Made by a program: the position numbers and the translations under genes
In this document: in pieces, positions 52,401-61,132 of the stretch
Position numbering within the stretch: the first letter of the stretch is position 1
How the letters are laid out: every line of letters starts with the position of its first letter
Assembly: GCA_033032175.1 (NCBI GenBank)
Contig: CM065323.1
Location: forward strand, 1 to 64,000
Length of the DNA: 64,000 bases
DNA from: Saturnia japonica
Taxonomy: Eukaryota; Arthropoda; Insecta; Lepidoptera; Saturniidae
Reading direction: 5' to 3'
Notes under the pieces: generated by a model
The model's database searches: none
Told to the model about the DNA's origin: nothing
Seen by the model: the letters and a program-made list of their open reading frames with translations, nothing else

Positions 52401-53153
52401 CTTTACAGAATGTGTAAATGACAATGGAATATTATCAGAAAAAAATATCTCTCTGTATTGATAACAAATCCTCATTATTTCTCGCCTTTCTTCTTCATTC
52501 ATGTGATCATTATGAATATTTTTTAAATTTTCACAAAGTTCCTTATCTAAATCTAAATCTGTCCTTAAAAAATTTACTTCGCTATGCTGATTAATCATAT
52601 TTTCAAAAAATGGTTTAAGCTTATTCGGATATTTATTTAAAATTATTTTCTTTTCATCAGTAAAATTTATAACAGTTGTCTGAAATGCCCCATTCATCAC
52701 GTCCACTATTGCTGCTGGAGATCTTAACCCCTCAGACCAATAGTGATCATCACATAAATACTGTCCATCAGCGTAGTTAGTTTTAACCACAATAACCTTT
52801 TCACACTTTGGTTCTATTCTAATGTTTCTAACTGGGTAGTTTAAGTAAATTGGTATATTTGCATTTGGTGTATGTAATAATCTGTCGCTTAAATTAATTG
52901 TGCAGTTAAGCTCTTTTAATAAATCCATACCTATTAAGCCCCTATATTTAGGATCGAAATCGAATAATAAAAATGTGTGTGTTTTATTAATGTTAAATTC
53001 CACCGGAAGGGGAAGTGACGCTACAAGGTCGTGTTGAGTGACTGCATGAGCGCTCCTTACCTGAAATGGTTCATGTTCAATGTAATTTTCAAATTCCGTG
53101 TTTTTTATAACAGCTGGTGAGATCATGCACCGAGAGGCACCTGTATCCAACAA
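49434..53153 (-). CDS. Pol polyprotein of the Gypsy element
   Basis: 1239 residues counted from the ATG at 53153, but the same frame is open upstream to about 53230, so it is probably made by a frameshift from gag. Protease with LLDTGA at the start, RT with LVIDFRRLND and YLDDVIV, RNase H (LTTDASDVALGA, YTDHRPL), an integrase HHCC finger (about residues 880-930) and a D,D,E core (FMDLYSTGG, TTDSDSKFDN, NSPIERFHS), then a C-terminal chromatin- or DNA-binding tail. All catalytic motifs are present. Confidence 0.92.
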   Translation of the reverse strand: MLDTGASRCMISPAVIKNTEFENYIEHEPFQVRSAHAVTQHDLVASLPLPVEFNINKTHTFLLFDFDPKYRGLIGMDLLKELNCTINLSDRLLHTPNANIPIYLNYPVRNIRIEPKCEKVIVVKTNYADGQYLCDDHYWSEGLRSPAAIVDVMNGAFQTTVINFTDEKKIILNKYPNKLKPFFENMINQHSEVNFLRTDLDLDKELCENLKNIHNDHMNEEERREIMRICYQYREIFFSDNIPLSFTHSVKHELRLNDETPIFVRSYRQPPKQRKEIQNQVENLLKQGIIRESISPWACPVHIVPKKPDTSGNVTWRLVIDFRRLNDRIIEDKYPLPNIHDILDRLGRAQYFTTLDLASGYHQLEMHPNDIEKTAFTTERGHYEFLRMPFGLKNAPSTFQRLMDHILRGIENVFTYLDDVIVISTSLQEHVEKLKQVFERFKTHNLKIKLEKSRFLQKQVEFLGHELTDQGLKPNKDKIKAVLNYPLPCTHKDVKSFLGLIGYYRKFIKDFAKLTKPLTLCLKKNRKVVHSPEFLDAFNRCKEILTNSPILQYPDFDKPFVLTTDASDVALGAVLSQGDIGSDKPVAYASRTLSDTESRYSTIEKELLAIVWAIKYFRPYLYGQKFTIYTDHRPLTWLMSLKDPNSKLTRWRLRLAEYDYKIIYKKGKQNTNADALSRAKIFHNSIDSLAVNLDDNEDDEMINRIFDNTRTATNTDNRPETDKISCSDMDIDSEIVSGLILSPQRDEVSENATIDDPELLTSTNHTQADNENKGIPIVNDAIDRQLKQFHIRSSPGTKYRVDDRSTNTRTVIKDVFIPINNTESEIVQFLKEHTIADRTFHCYFYDENLYLAFSRVYTTIFNERGPKLFRCTSRITVIENKVEQQELIKKYHEGKTMHRGIQETYKQIHRNYHWPNMLLTIQRFINQCDTCLKSKYERNPLKPPLALTETPTKPMQHMFMDLYSTGGATFLTIIDNFSKYVQVIPLNASSSIHVADALIQAFSTLGLPTKITTDSDSKFDNDVIKDICALHDINIHFTTPYNPNSNSPIERFHSTIGEIIRIQRITNKEDPIQTIMKYSVIAYNNTIHTTTGYTPHELLFGHTASRNPLELIYPKEFYQDYVIRHRRNAEAVQECVAAHMSKNKEQIIAKRNQEAQDIMFKIGEVVYKQVAKTARSDKKKPVFKGPYKIIHLHPNSVAEIIGNHPNSKSIRVHFKLLRRPHLVPGSSSQEPSCSTQPQT

Positions 53154-53230
53154 AAATTTGCCTCCAAATTCATTTAAAATTATATAGGGCAGATGGTCCT
53201 TACCGTAATGGTTTACGTTGATTGTTTTAG

Positions 53231-54304
53231 CTAAGTCTGTTGGTCGTCTTCGACGTCCTGGGTAAAATCCTCCTGGTACGTTTCTTCGTCCACCAAGGCT
53301 GGGAGTGACACTTCGTGTTCCTCTGTGCTATTGTTTTCATAATACTCACCTTGCGTGTAGTAGGGTTGCTCGCTAGACGAATAAAACAGTTGTTGTGCAT
53401 ACTGCGGCTTTTCCGGCTTATTCACTGACCTCATAGTGACGTCAGATGTGTCTTTTGGAAAGTTTACCTGTTGATGTGGTATATTCTGTTGTTGGCGTCT
53501 AAAGTTTCCAGAAGTCCTAAAGTTTCCTGAACCACTAGGTCTAGAATTCGGCTGACTATTGCCGGGTGATACTTGTTTTCCTGGTGTGTTATATTGTGTT
53601 TGTGTATTAAAATGTGTTGGAATTGGTTGATATAGCTGTGGTCCAAAATTATGCGGGTTTGTATTAAAATGTGTCGGAGTTGTTTGGTATAGTTGTGGTC
53701 TAATATTAGGCTGATTTATCTTTGACTTTGCTTGCGAATAAAACTGATTTTGTTTTTTATAATTTATTTTGGCTTCTTCTTGCCGTGCTATTACTATGGC
53801 CGACTCAAGTGTCTCCGGTTTCATTATTCTAACGCCTAAAGATACCTGAAAGTCTAAATGGTTCGTATATTGTTCTATCACCATCTCTTCATAATAAGTT
53901 TTATCAGTGTGTTTACCTACTGAGTTTAAAGTATCGAGCAACGCCCGAAGTCTCCTACCAAATGTTTCTGCGTCCTCATTTTTAAAACGAAACGTTCGAG
54001 TCAGTTCTTGCATTACTTGAATTTCATTTCTAGGTTCCCCTAATCGTTTTTTTAAAGTATCTTTAATAGCAGCCCACGAGGTCAAGGAGTCCTCATATGC
54101 AATTGCGTCAGTTGCAGCTCCAGCTAGTCTGGATTTTATTAAACATACTAACGTGGGATGTGCTTGCACATTAATCTCGAAAAGCGTTAATATATTATCT
54201 ACTTGCCTAATATAATAGTTTAATAATCGGGGATTGCCATCGTATTTGGGTAGTAGTTCCCCAATTACTTTTATCAATTGTGCCGACTCCGTAAGCGACA
54301 TCAT
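53231..54304 (-). CDS. Gag of the Gypsy element
   Basis: 357 residues from the ATG at 54304. The N-terminal two thirds match a Gypsy-type capsid region (YDGNPRLLNYYIRQVD, then FRFKNEDAETFGRRLRALLD). The C-terminal third is rich in Q, N, P and T and has no CCHC knuckle, as in several errantiviruses. It ends at 53231 in a frame different from pol, so pol expression needs a -1 shift or similar near the stop; I did not find a convincing slippery site. Confidence 0.85.
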   Translation of the reverse strand: MMSLTESAQLIKVIGELLPKYDGNPRLLNYYIRQVDNILTLFEINVQAHPTLVCLIKSRLAGAATDAIAYEDSLTSWAAIKDTLKKRLGEPRNEIQVMQELTRTFRFKNEDAETFGRRLRALLDTLNSVGKHTDKTYYEEMVIEQYTNHLDFQVSLGVRIMKPETLESAIVIARQEEAKINYKKQNQFYSQAKSKINQPNIRPQLYQTTPTHFNTNPHNFGPQLYQPIPTHFNTQTQYNTPGKQVSPGNSQPNSRPSGSGNFRTSGNFRRQQQNIPHQQVNFPKDTSDVTMRSVNKPEKPQYAQQLFYSSSEQPYYTQGEYYENNSTEEHEVSLPALVDEETYQEDFTQDVEDDQQT

Positions 54305-54732
54305 AGCGTGAAGTTTTATATTTTACAAGAATCAAAAGACAATAGCTCGGATATCGGATGACCGCGCTTATCTGTTATGATTCACTGTACGGTGTACGTC
54401 TATAGCAATTTTAGCTTACGACAGAAACACTTTAACACAATATGATATATATATTTAAAAAAAAAATACACAATATAGACAGGAAATATGACAAAAGGAA
54501 CTTGGATAAACGAGAGTACTCACCAAGCCAGCATTCTGCCTCTCCTGCCGAGTCTTGTTGTAGGTACACCAATTCACCCACACAGGATCTTCAATTTTCA
54601 GAAAGTCCTTTCAAAGAGTTCGTACACGCACTTTAAGTTCTTATTATGATCGCGGTAGTAACGACTTAGAAACCGTTCACTTTGCCGAAAATTTTATCCG
54701 ACGAAAAGTGCCGCGATCCTACCGACTGCGCC
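54305..54732 (-). promoter_or_regulatory. Gypsy 5' leader with primer-binding site
   Basis: Non-coding leader. Directly next to the LTR, minus-strand TGGCGCAGTCGGTAGGATC (54715-54733) has the TGG start expected of a tRNA-complementary primer site, sharing its T with the LTR end. Nothing else is recognisable. Confidence 0.7.
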
Positions 54733-54951
54733 AGTTATGATAGGCGGTACGAGTTTAAATTAAAAAAAGATTTATTTTAAAAGAATTATAATAGGTGTTT
54801 ACACTTATGGTTCTTAAACAAGACTAACTTAAAATTAATTAAAGTAATAATCAAGTTGGAGTCACGCCGTCGTTTCCCACGATCGCAATCTGCATGGTCA
54901 GCGATCCCACGGTCTGTATCCGCCGGTCCCAAGGCTTATGACGTGGTAACT
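54733..54951 (-). repeat. Gypsy 5' LTR
   Basis: 219 bp, identical to the 3' LTR by eye, followed by CCTA (54952-54955) and the telomeric CCTAACC. Confidence 0.93.
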
Positions 54952-54958
54952 CCTAACC

Positions 54959-55488
54959 TTTTTTTTTTTTTTTTTTTTTACGTGGAGAAACCCGTCATGG
55001 GTACACACTCGCCCGGGGGGACGGTGGTTATGTGAGACTCCTACTCACTAAAACTCCACGGTGTACCATCGGCCGCCATAGCGGGACGCCGCGGGCAATG
55101 CGGTTGCAATCGTCCGCGTCGCCCCGGCGGCTGGCCCCAATCGGGCCCCGGCGCTAAAGAGAGACAGTCTGGTACAACCCCGACTATCTCCCAGACGGCT
55201 GAACCAGTGCAATGGGAAGACGGGCCCCCTACCCGTCTCCCCTTGGTTCGGCTAGGGCAGAGGAGAGGCGTGGAAGCGCCCCATCCTACTACCCATCGTC
55301 TACGCATATGTCCGGTGATGGACTTGTCGCTGGTATTGGCGCAAAAGGTGGCGTCCCCTTAACGGGAGGCGGCCGGCAGCCAGCGCCCCCCATATAATGT
55401 CCTGCTGGCTGTCCAGCGTCTGCGCAGTATCCACAGTGCAGCGTCACCGCCTCACATTCCAAGGCCTTATGGCCTGGTTTCCCACAAA
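54959..55488 (-). mobile_element. Gag-only TRAS-like element G6, strongly 5'-truncated
   Basis: Poly(T) 54959-54979, 3'UTR with the shared fold (54981-55060), then the last 66 codons or so of gag. In the 3'UTR the stem AGACAGT pairs with ACTATCT through a G-U pair in the minus-strand RNA. It is flanked by CCTAACC on both sides. Confidence 0.75.
55290..55488 (-). pseudogene. C-terminal Gag fragment of G6
   Basis: About 65 residues from the second zinc knuckle (VCGKPGHKALEC) through CGYC...GHYMGG to a TAG at 55290-55292. It has no start codon of its own; the N-terminal part was lost at insertion. It was found by translating the region on the minus strand. Confidence 0.7.
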
Positions 55489-55500
55489 CCTAACCTAACC
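55486..55500 (+). repeat. Short telomeric CCTAA tract
   Basis: AAACCTAACCTAACC between the truncated 5' end of G6 and the poly(T) of G7. Confidence 0.9.
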
Positions 55501-57595
55501 TTTTTTTTTTTTTTTTTTTTTTTTACGTGGAGAAACCCGTCATGGGTACACACTCGCCCGGGGGGACGAGTGGTTATGTGAGACTCCTACTCACTAAAAC
55601 TCCACGGTGTACCATCGGCCGCCATAGTTGGACGCGCGGGCACTGCGGTTGCAATCGGCCGCAACGCCCCGGCGGCCGGCCCCAGTCGGGCCCCGGCGCT
55701 AAAGAGAGACAGTCTGGTACAACCCCAACTGTCTCCCAGACGGCTGAACCAGTGCAATGGGAAGACAGGCCCCCCGACCCGTCTCCCCTTGGTCCAGCAA
55801 GGACAGAGGAGAGAGGCGTGTAAGCACCCCCCACCTACTGCCCAACGTCTGCGCTAATGTCCAGCGGAGGACTCAGCACTGGCTGAACCCGCCCTTTTAC
55901 GGGAGGTGGCCGACAGCTGACGCCCCCCATGTAATGGCCTGCTGGCCTCCCGCTATCGGCACAGTAGGCGCAATGAAGCGCCTCAGCCTCACACTCTTGC
56001 GCTCTGTGACCCGGCTTCCCGCACCGGAAACACAGCCCCCCCCTATCAACCGTCGACGGGCAAGTAGGCCGCGTATGACCCAAGCCCAAACACCTGAAGC
56101 ACCTCAGAGGCTTTTGCTCCAGGAGATGGACTCGGGCCGAACTCCATCCTACCAGGAGGCGTCCCCCCTCAACTAGTACTTTCGCCGCGGTGACAGGGAG
56201 GGACATATGGACTCTTCCCAAGGTCCTCCCCGAGGTCTGGATTTCCCCCACCCTAATTTCATCTGTCGCGCACCCTCCCTTGGTCGCGACAGCTGCCACC
56301 ACCTCTTCCTTCGACACCGAGTCATCCAGGCCAACGATGCGGACGTTCACACGCTTCATTGGCCTGCCTATAGTGGCCACGCCCTCTAATGCTGTCCGGA
56401 GGCAATGTGCCAACTTATCGGCCTGTGCCGCGCCTTGGGCTCCGGGGATCTCAATGACCCTGGCTCCCGTAGCGGTCTCTCTGACCGATAAATCCTCGAT
56501 GCCCAGGGCGGGCAAGTCAGACGCCAATCGTGCCCTCAGAAAGGCCTCCTTGTAGCTCACCCCCTGAGCCACTGCCTCAGGCTGCAGCGTTATAAGCACT
56601 GCAGCTGAGCGTGGGGGCGAGGGGAGCTTAGGCTTCGGCTTTTGCCCAGGTGTACCCTTCTGGAGAGCAGGAGCAGCCGGCGTAGCCACCGCTGGCACCG
56701 AATGTGTCGCCACCTTCTTCTTCTTTTTGCGACGAGCCACAACCGTGGTCCACGCCGCATCGGAATCCGTTGGTGCCGGAAGGCGTGCCCATTCCATCCC
56801 CAGGACAGGCACTTGAGAGGACGCCGTCAGCCCGGCATCGCAGAGCGAAGGCATCGTGCGAGGCACAGGCTTGGGACCTGAAGTCTTTGTTCCAGTGGTG
56901 CTGGCAGCCGTCGGTCTCTTGTCTGCGGCCAAAGGAGGACGAGGACGAGTCACTGGGACTAAGCGGTCCTCTAACACCACCAGGCGGGCGTTCATCTCAC
57001 CAAAAGACTTCTGAAATGTACGCTCCAGGCCCTGGATAGCAACCGCTATGGACTCCTGCCCCTGAGGCCCTGACAGAGGCTCAGGAGATGGTGGAGGAAC
57101 CTCCTTTCTCGCGTCGGCCTCCTGACGCATATCCAGAATCTCTGCCTTAACCTGCACGAGCTCTCGGCGGAGCCTCGATATCATGCGCCGAAGGCAAAGC
57201 GTCTCCTCGGTCACAGTGCGTGTCAACGCCGTGGACACAATCTCTTGTAGGACACTGGCCGATCCCTTCAGGTCTTTAATAGACGTCCCTTTTAGATTGC
57301 CAGACTTCTTGCAGACGTCGTATATCTTGGCAATCTTTTCGCCAGCCAGAGCTCTTAGCATATCTGGGTCAAGGGTTTCGATCGCCTGTTCCTCCTCAAC
57401 CCAGAGCTCCTCACTAGCTCCCTTCTCCTCATCAACCTCTGGCCCTTTCCAGGAAGCTGCATCGCCAGAATCTGCATGCCTCTGACCTCTGACCTCTGAA
57501 AAAAAAAAAAACACCCCCCTGTCACGTATTCGCCGCCGACCGTGAAGCGGTCGACGTTGCCCGGGACACACCACGCGGAGGTTCCTGACTCGTGC

Positions 57596-57598
<3 letters not shown>
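55501..57598 (-). mobile_element. Gag-only TRAS-like element G7 with internal 5' deletion
   Basis: Poly(T) 55501-55524, 3'UTR with the shared fold (55526-55606), a nearly complete gag very close to G4, then an abrupt junction at about 57485-57512 to the outermost 90 bp of the type I leader. The junction has a threefold CTCTGAC-like heptamer and a run of 13 A. No ORF2. It ends at the poly(T) of A3. Confidence 0.8.
55835..57485 (-). pseudogene. Gag-like protein of G7, N-terminus deleted
   Basis: About 550 residues nearly identical to G4 Gag from the RHADxGD region (about G4 residue 64) to the stop at 55835, including the coiled-coil region and all three zinc knuckles. The first 60 or so native residues and the leader are replaced by the deletion junction. 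The open frame reaches an ATG at 57574 in leader sequence, which is unlikely to be a native start. Confidence 0.78.
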
Positions 57599-57629
<31 letters not shown>

Positions 57630-57955
57630 CGTGGGGAAATCCTACATGGATCCGCCTCCCGAGCCAGGCAGCTCGAGAGGGGTATGTCAGACTCTTACTG
57701 ACGAAAACCCCACGGTGTTCTCCACACACCTATGTGGCCGGGGAGCAGGAAATGCTGAAGCAATAACTTCCACTCAACCCGGCAGGTGTCAGCCCCTCAT
57801 GAGGGGCCTCTTCCTTCGGTCTGAGGGGTCGGATGATTGGACACCCTCTGACGAACCGTCGAGGGGCGCATCGAACACAGATGCGCCTCGCCTCGGGCCT
57901 GTGCACTAACTGCAAGGGCGAAGGACGTGCCCGCGTCCACGCCCGCAGGCCTTAT

Positions 57956-60900
57956 TTACGGCGGCTGTAGGTCATCCCTGACCCGTCGCCGCCATACCGT
58001 TCGTCGACCGCGGGAGGGGAGCTGTGATGTCTGCTCCCTCTCCCTCTCCGCCGCCTCCTTAGTGAGCATAACGTCCTCGCAGAATGAGGCGACGGAGTTC
58101 CATCCGGTCTCGCTCTCGACCATGGACTTCACAACAGTCGAGAGCGAGAGATCCAGACCAATCCCCGCGACGAGCTTTCGGCGTGGCGTTTCCCAGGCGG
58201 GACATTCTTCGAGGGTGTGCTGCGCGGTGTCCCTCGCACAGCCACAATGGTGGCACCCTGCTGTCGGTTCCCGGCCTATACGACACAGGTAGCTCCCGAA
58301 ACAGCCGTGTCCCGAGAGCACCTGCGTTAGCCGGAATGTCAGGGTGCCGTGCCGCCTGGTTAGCCATTCGGCCAATACGGGCCGAACGGCATCCACTGTT
58401 GCCACGCCCGAGCTCGGTCGCTCAAGTCGTCGGCGCCACTCGTCCACCACTAGGACCTGGTGGAACTGTGACCTCAGCGCCTCGATTTCCCGAGGCGCGA
58501 GTCGTAAACCTTGCTCCAGCGCCTCCACGCGTCGAAGATACAGAGACGCGTGGGCTCTCGCCTCCAGGTCCCAGAGTGGGGATCCGGCTAGAAGGGAGGC
58601 CGCCTCGAAAGAGATCGTGCGGTACCCACGGGTGGCCCTTATAGACATCGCCCGCTGCGGTCTTCGCAATTGGGCAATGTTCGTGGCCGTCAGGCCGTAC
58701 GCCCATACGGGTGCCCCGTACAAGGCCATAGACCGCACGATTCCTAGGTACAGCTTCCGGCAAGAGGAATTAGGCCCCCCCATGTTCGGCAGCAGTCGGG
58801 CTAACGCACCCGCTGCGCTCATGAGACGGGGAGCCAGTTGCCGGAAGTGCTCTTCGAAGGTCCATCGGCTGTCGAGGACGAGGCCGAGATACTTCATGGA
58901 TGACTCGACACCGATGGACACACCTCCCACGACAATCTGGGATCCTTGAGGTGGCGCATTCCGAGGCCCATGGAAAAACAGAGCCTCGGATTTACGCATC
59001 GCCACCTCCAGCCCCAGTCGCCGGATCCTTCCAACGACTTGAGCGACACACGCTGTCGCTAACATCATTGCATCGCGGTGCGTCTTTCCCCGAGCTAACA
59101 CCAGCGTGTCATCAGCGTAGCACACGACGCTAGCGCCTCGGAGGAGCGCACCGCGCAACACCCAGTCGTATCCGATGTTCCAGAGTAGAGGCCCTAACAC
59201 TGACCCCTGGGGAACACCGGATACGACGTCTCGCCGACCAATCCCTTCTTGATCCGGGAAGGTTACGTACCTCTCACTGAGGTACGCCCCGACCATGCGG
59301 CGGAGGTAGGATGGCACTCCATGAAAACGGAGTGCCTCTCTAATTGTAGCCCAGGGCAAGGTGTTAAAAGCGTTGGCGATGTCAAGAGACACTGCCAGAA
59401 CCACCTCGCCCCGAGCAGTTGCTTCCTCCGCCTGGATCTTCACACGCATTATGGCGTCGATTGTGGAGCGCCCCTGGCGGAAGCCATACTGGTTATCCGC
59501 CAGATCCGGCCCTATTGTTGTTAAGTGCTGGACGAGGCGGACTGCGATTATCCGCTCGCAGAGCTTCGCCACCTCGTCCAACAGCACTATGGGCCGGTAT
59601 GCGGACGGAGAGTCCGCAGGGCGCCCCGCTTTCCTGAGCAGGACCAGCTTGCCGGTTTTCCATAAACGTGGAAACCGGCCCTGCTGAAGACACGCCGTGA
59701 AGATTCCCAAAAGCCGGGGCTCGAGGGCCTCTTGAGCCAGGACCCATGCACGACCAGGTATGCCGTCAGGTCCTGGGGCGGTGTTTTTCGCTTGCATGCG
59801 TTTCACCGCCGCCCTCAACTCTTCCCGGGTCACCTCGGGGACCTCGTTGTCGTCGCCAGAGTGGTCCGAGTTGGGCGCAGCCATAGGCGGAGCCATCTGC
59901 GGTGGCGTGTGCTCCGCCCTTGAGGGGAACAGAGCGGCCACCACCTCTTGGAGGAGCTGTGGCTCAAGACTCTGGGTTACCGGGGGGGCCCACTGACGTA
60001 ACTTGCCACGTACCATTCGGTACGGGCGCCCCCACGGGTCCCGATTGAGCGTCTCCAGCAGCTCCTCTCTGGCTAGAGCCTTCGATTGCTCGATAGCCTT
60101 ACGGAGGGCCAGTTTGGCCGCTCTGTACTCCTCGTAGAGCTCCTCCTCCGTAGAAGACGTGGACTGCACGCGGCCTCGCCTGCGTCGCTCCCTGGTGTAC
60201 CGGCGTCGGACAGCCACACACGCTACGCGCAATTGCGCGATTTCATCAGTCCACCAGTACACTTGACGCCTGGCGGGTATCGGCCCCTTAATTCGGGGCA
60301 TTGCCGCGTCGCAGACCCGTGTCATTTCCACTCGCAGCTGCTCCGCCTCTTCGTCGACGTCTGCAGCCTGGTCGGATGGTTCGTCAGTCACCCAGGCCTG
60401 CAAGACTGATGCCTCCAGAAGTGCCTCACGATCGAGGCGCTTCAACGCCCAACGCGGACCCTGCTCTGCGGGGGTCCTCCGGACTGGTCCGCCCGAAGTT
60501 TGGGTGGAGATGTCGAACCGTATATATCGGTGGTCCGACAACGTCTCCACCCCCTCAAGGACTTTCCAGCCCGAAACACGGCGCACTAAAGCAGGACTAG
60601 CGAACGTGAGGTCCACTATTGAACCGCCCTGCTGTCGCACGCACGTGTTGACAGACCCCCGATTAAGAAGAAGCAGGCCCGTTTCGATGGCCCACTCCTC
60701 CAGAGCCCCGCCCCTGGCGTCCGTGGACGGGGAACTCCAAACCGTTGACTTTGCGTTGAAGTCCCCGAGAACTAGGATGGGGCGAGGATTACTGCGACCG
60801 ACAACGCTGCCTAACTCCCCGAGGAGACCCTCGAAGTCGGCGAGACTTCTACTTGGGGGTGCATACACCCCCACTACCACCACGTCACCGAAATGTGCTA

Positions 60901-61132
60901 CTGCGTACCCCCGACCCCTCGAGATGTTAGAGAAGGGCAGGGCACCAGCAGCGGCCTGGGACACTAAGGCCACCGAGCCGTCCAGATCGCTCACCCAGTT
61001 ATCGGCGGGTGGGACAAAGTACGGCTCAGCCATCACGGCGACGTGGATCAATCCCTGCGCCATACTCTGGAACATGAGGTCCTGAGCTCTGGCACAGTGG
61101 TTAAGATTACCTTGCAGAAAATGGAGTGCCAT
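57956..61132 (-). CDS. ORF2 endonuclease-reverse transcriptase of A3
   Basis: 1058 residues from the ATG at 61132, which overlaps the ORF1 stop by one base (TAATG). Endonuclease motifs NLNHC, AEPYFVPP, VLGDFNAKS and SDHRYIRF; RT motifs APGPDGIPG, DIANAFNTLPW and CYADDTLV; C-terminal CHHCGCARDTAQH...C. The frame is intact, very close to A2. It could still supply enzyme in trans if transcribed, although the element itself is truncated. Confidence 0.9.
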   Translation of the reverse strand: MALHFLQGNLNHCARAQDLMFQSMAQGLIHVAVMAEPYFVPPADNWVSDLDGSVALVSQAAAGALPFSNISRGRGYAVAHFGDVVVVGVYAPPSRSLADFEGLLGELGSVVGRSNPRPILVLGDFNAKSTVWSSPSTDARGGALEEWAIETGLLLLNRGSVNTCVRQQGGSIVDLTFASPALVRRVSGWKVLEGVETLSDHRYIRFDISTQTSGGPVRRTPAEQGPRWALKRLDREALLEASVLQAWVTDEPSDQAADVDEEAEQLRVEMTRVCDAAMPRIKGPIPARRQVYWWTDEIAQLRVACVAVRRRYTRERRRRGRVQSTSSTEEELYEEYRAAKLALRKAIEQSKALAREELLETLNRDPWGRPYRMVRGKLRQWAPPVTQSLEPQLLQEVVAALFPSRAEHTPPQMAPPMAAPNSDHSGDDNEVPEVTREELRAAVKRMQAKNTAPGPDGIPGRAWVLAQEALEPRLLGIFTACLQQGRFPRLWKTGKLVLLRKAGRPADSPSAYRPIVLLDEVAKLCERIIAVRLVQHLTTIGPDLADNQYGFRQGRSTIDAIMRVKIQAEEATARGEVVLAVSLDIANAFNTLPWATIREALRFHGVPSYLRRMVGAYLSERYVTFPDQEGIGRRDVVSGVPQGSVLGPLLWNIGYDWVLRGALLRGASVVCYADDTLVLARGKTHRDAMMLATACVAQVVGRIRRLGLEVAMRKSEALFFHGPRNAPPQGSQIVVGGVSIGVESSMKYLGLVLDSRWTFEEHFRQLAPRLMSAAGALARLLPNMGGPNSSCRKLYLGIVRSMALYGAPVWAYGLTATNIAQLRRPQRAMSIRATRGYRTISFEAASLLAGSPLWDLEARAHASLYLRRVEALEQGLRLAPREIEALRSQFHQVLVVDEWRRRLERPSSGVATVDAVRPVLAEWLTRRHGTLTFRLTQVLSGHGCFGSYLCRIGREPTAGCHHCGCARDTAQHTLEECPAWETPRRKLVAGIGLDLSLSTVVKSMVESETGWNSVASFCEDVMLTKEAAEREREQTSQLPSRGRRTVWRRRVRDDLQPP

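Larger units (their letters stand above)
47603..54951 (-). mobile_element. Gypsy/errantivirus-like LTR element with envelope-like gene
   Basis: 7349 bp on the minus strand. 219-bp LTRs read AGTTACCACG...CATAACT in element orientation and are identical by eye. The order is 5' LTR, primer-binding site, gag, pol, env-like, polypurine tract (47822-47832), 3' LTR. Target duplication is CCTA, so it lies in telomeric repeat. All three ORFs are open. AGT...ACT ends and gag-pol-env order are typical of insect errantiviruses. Confidence 0.92.
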
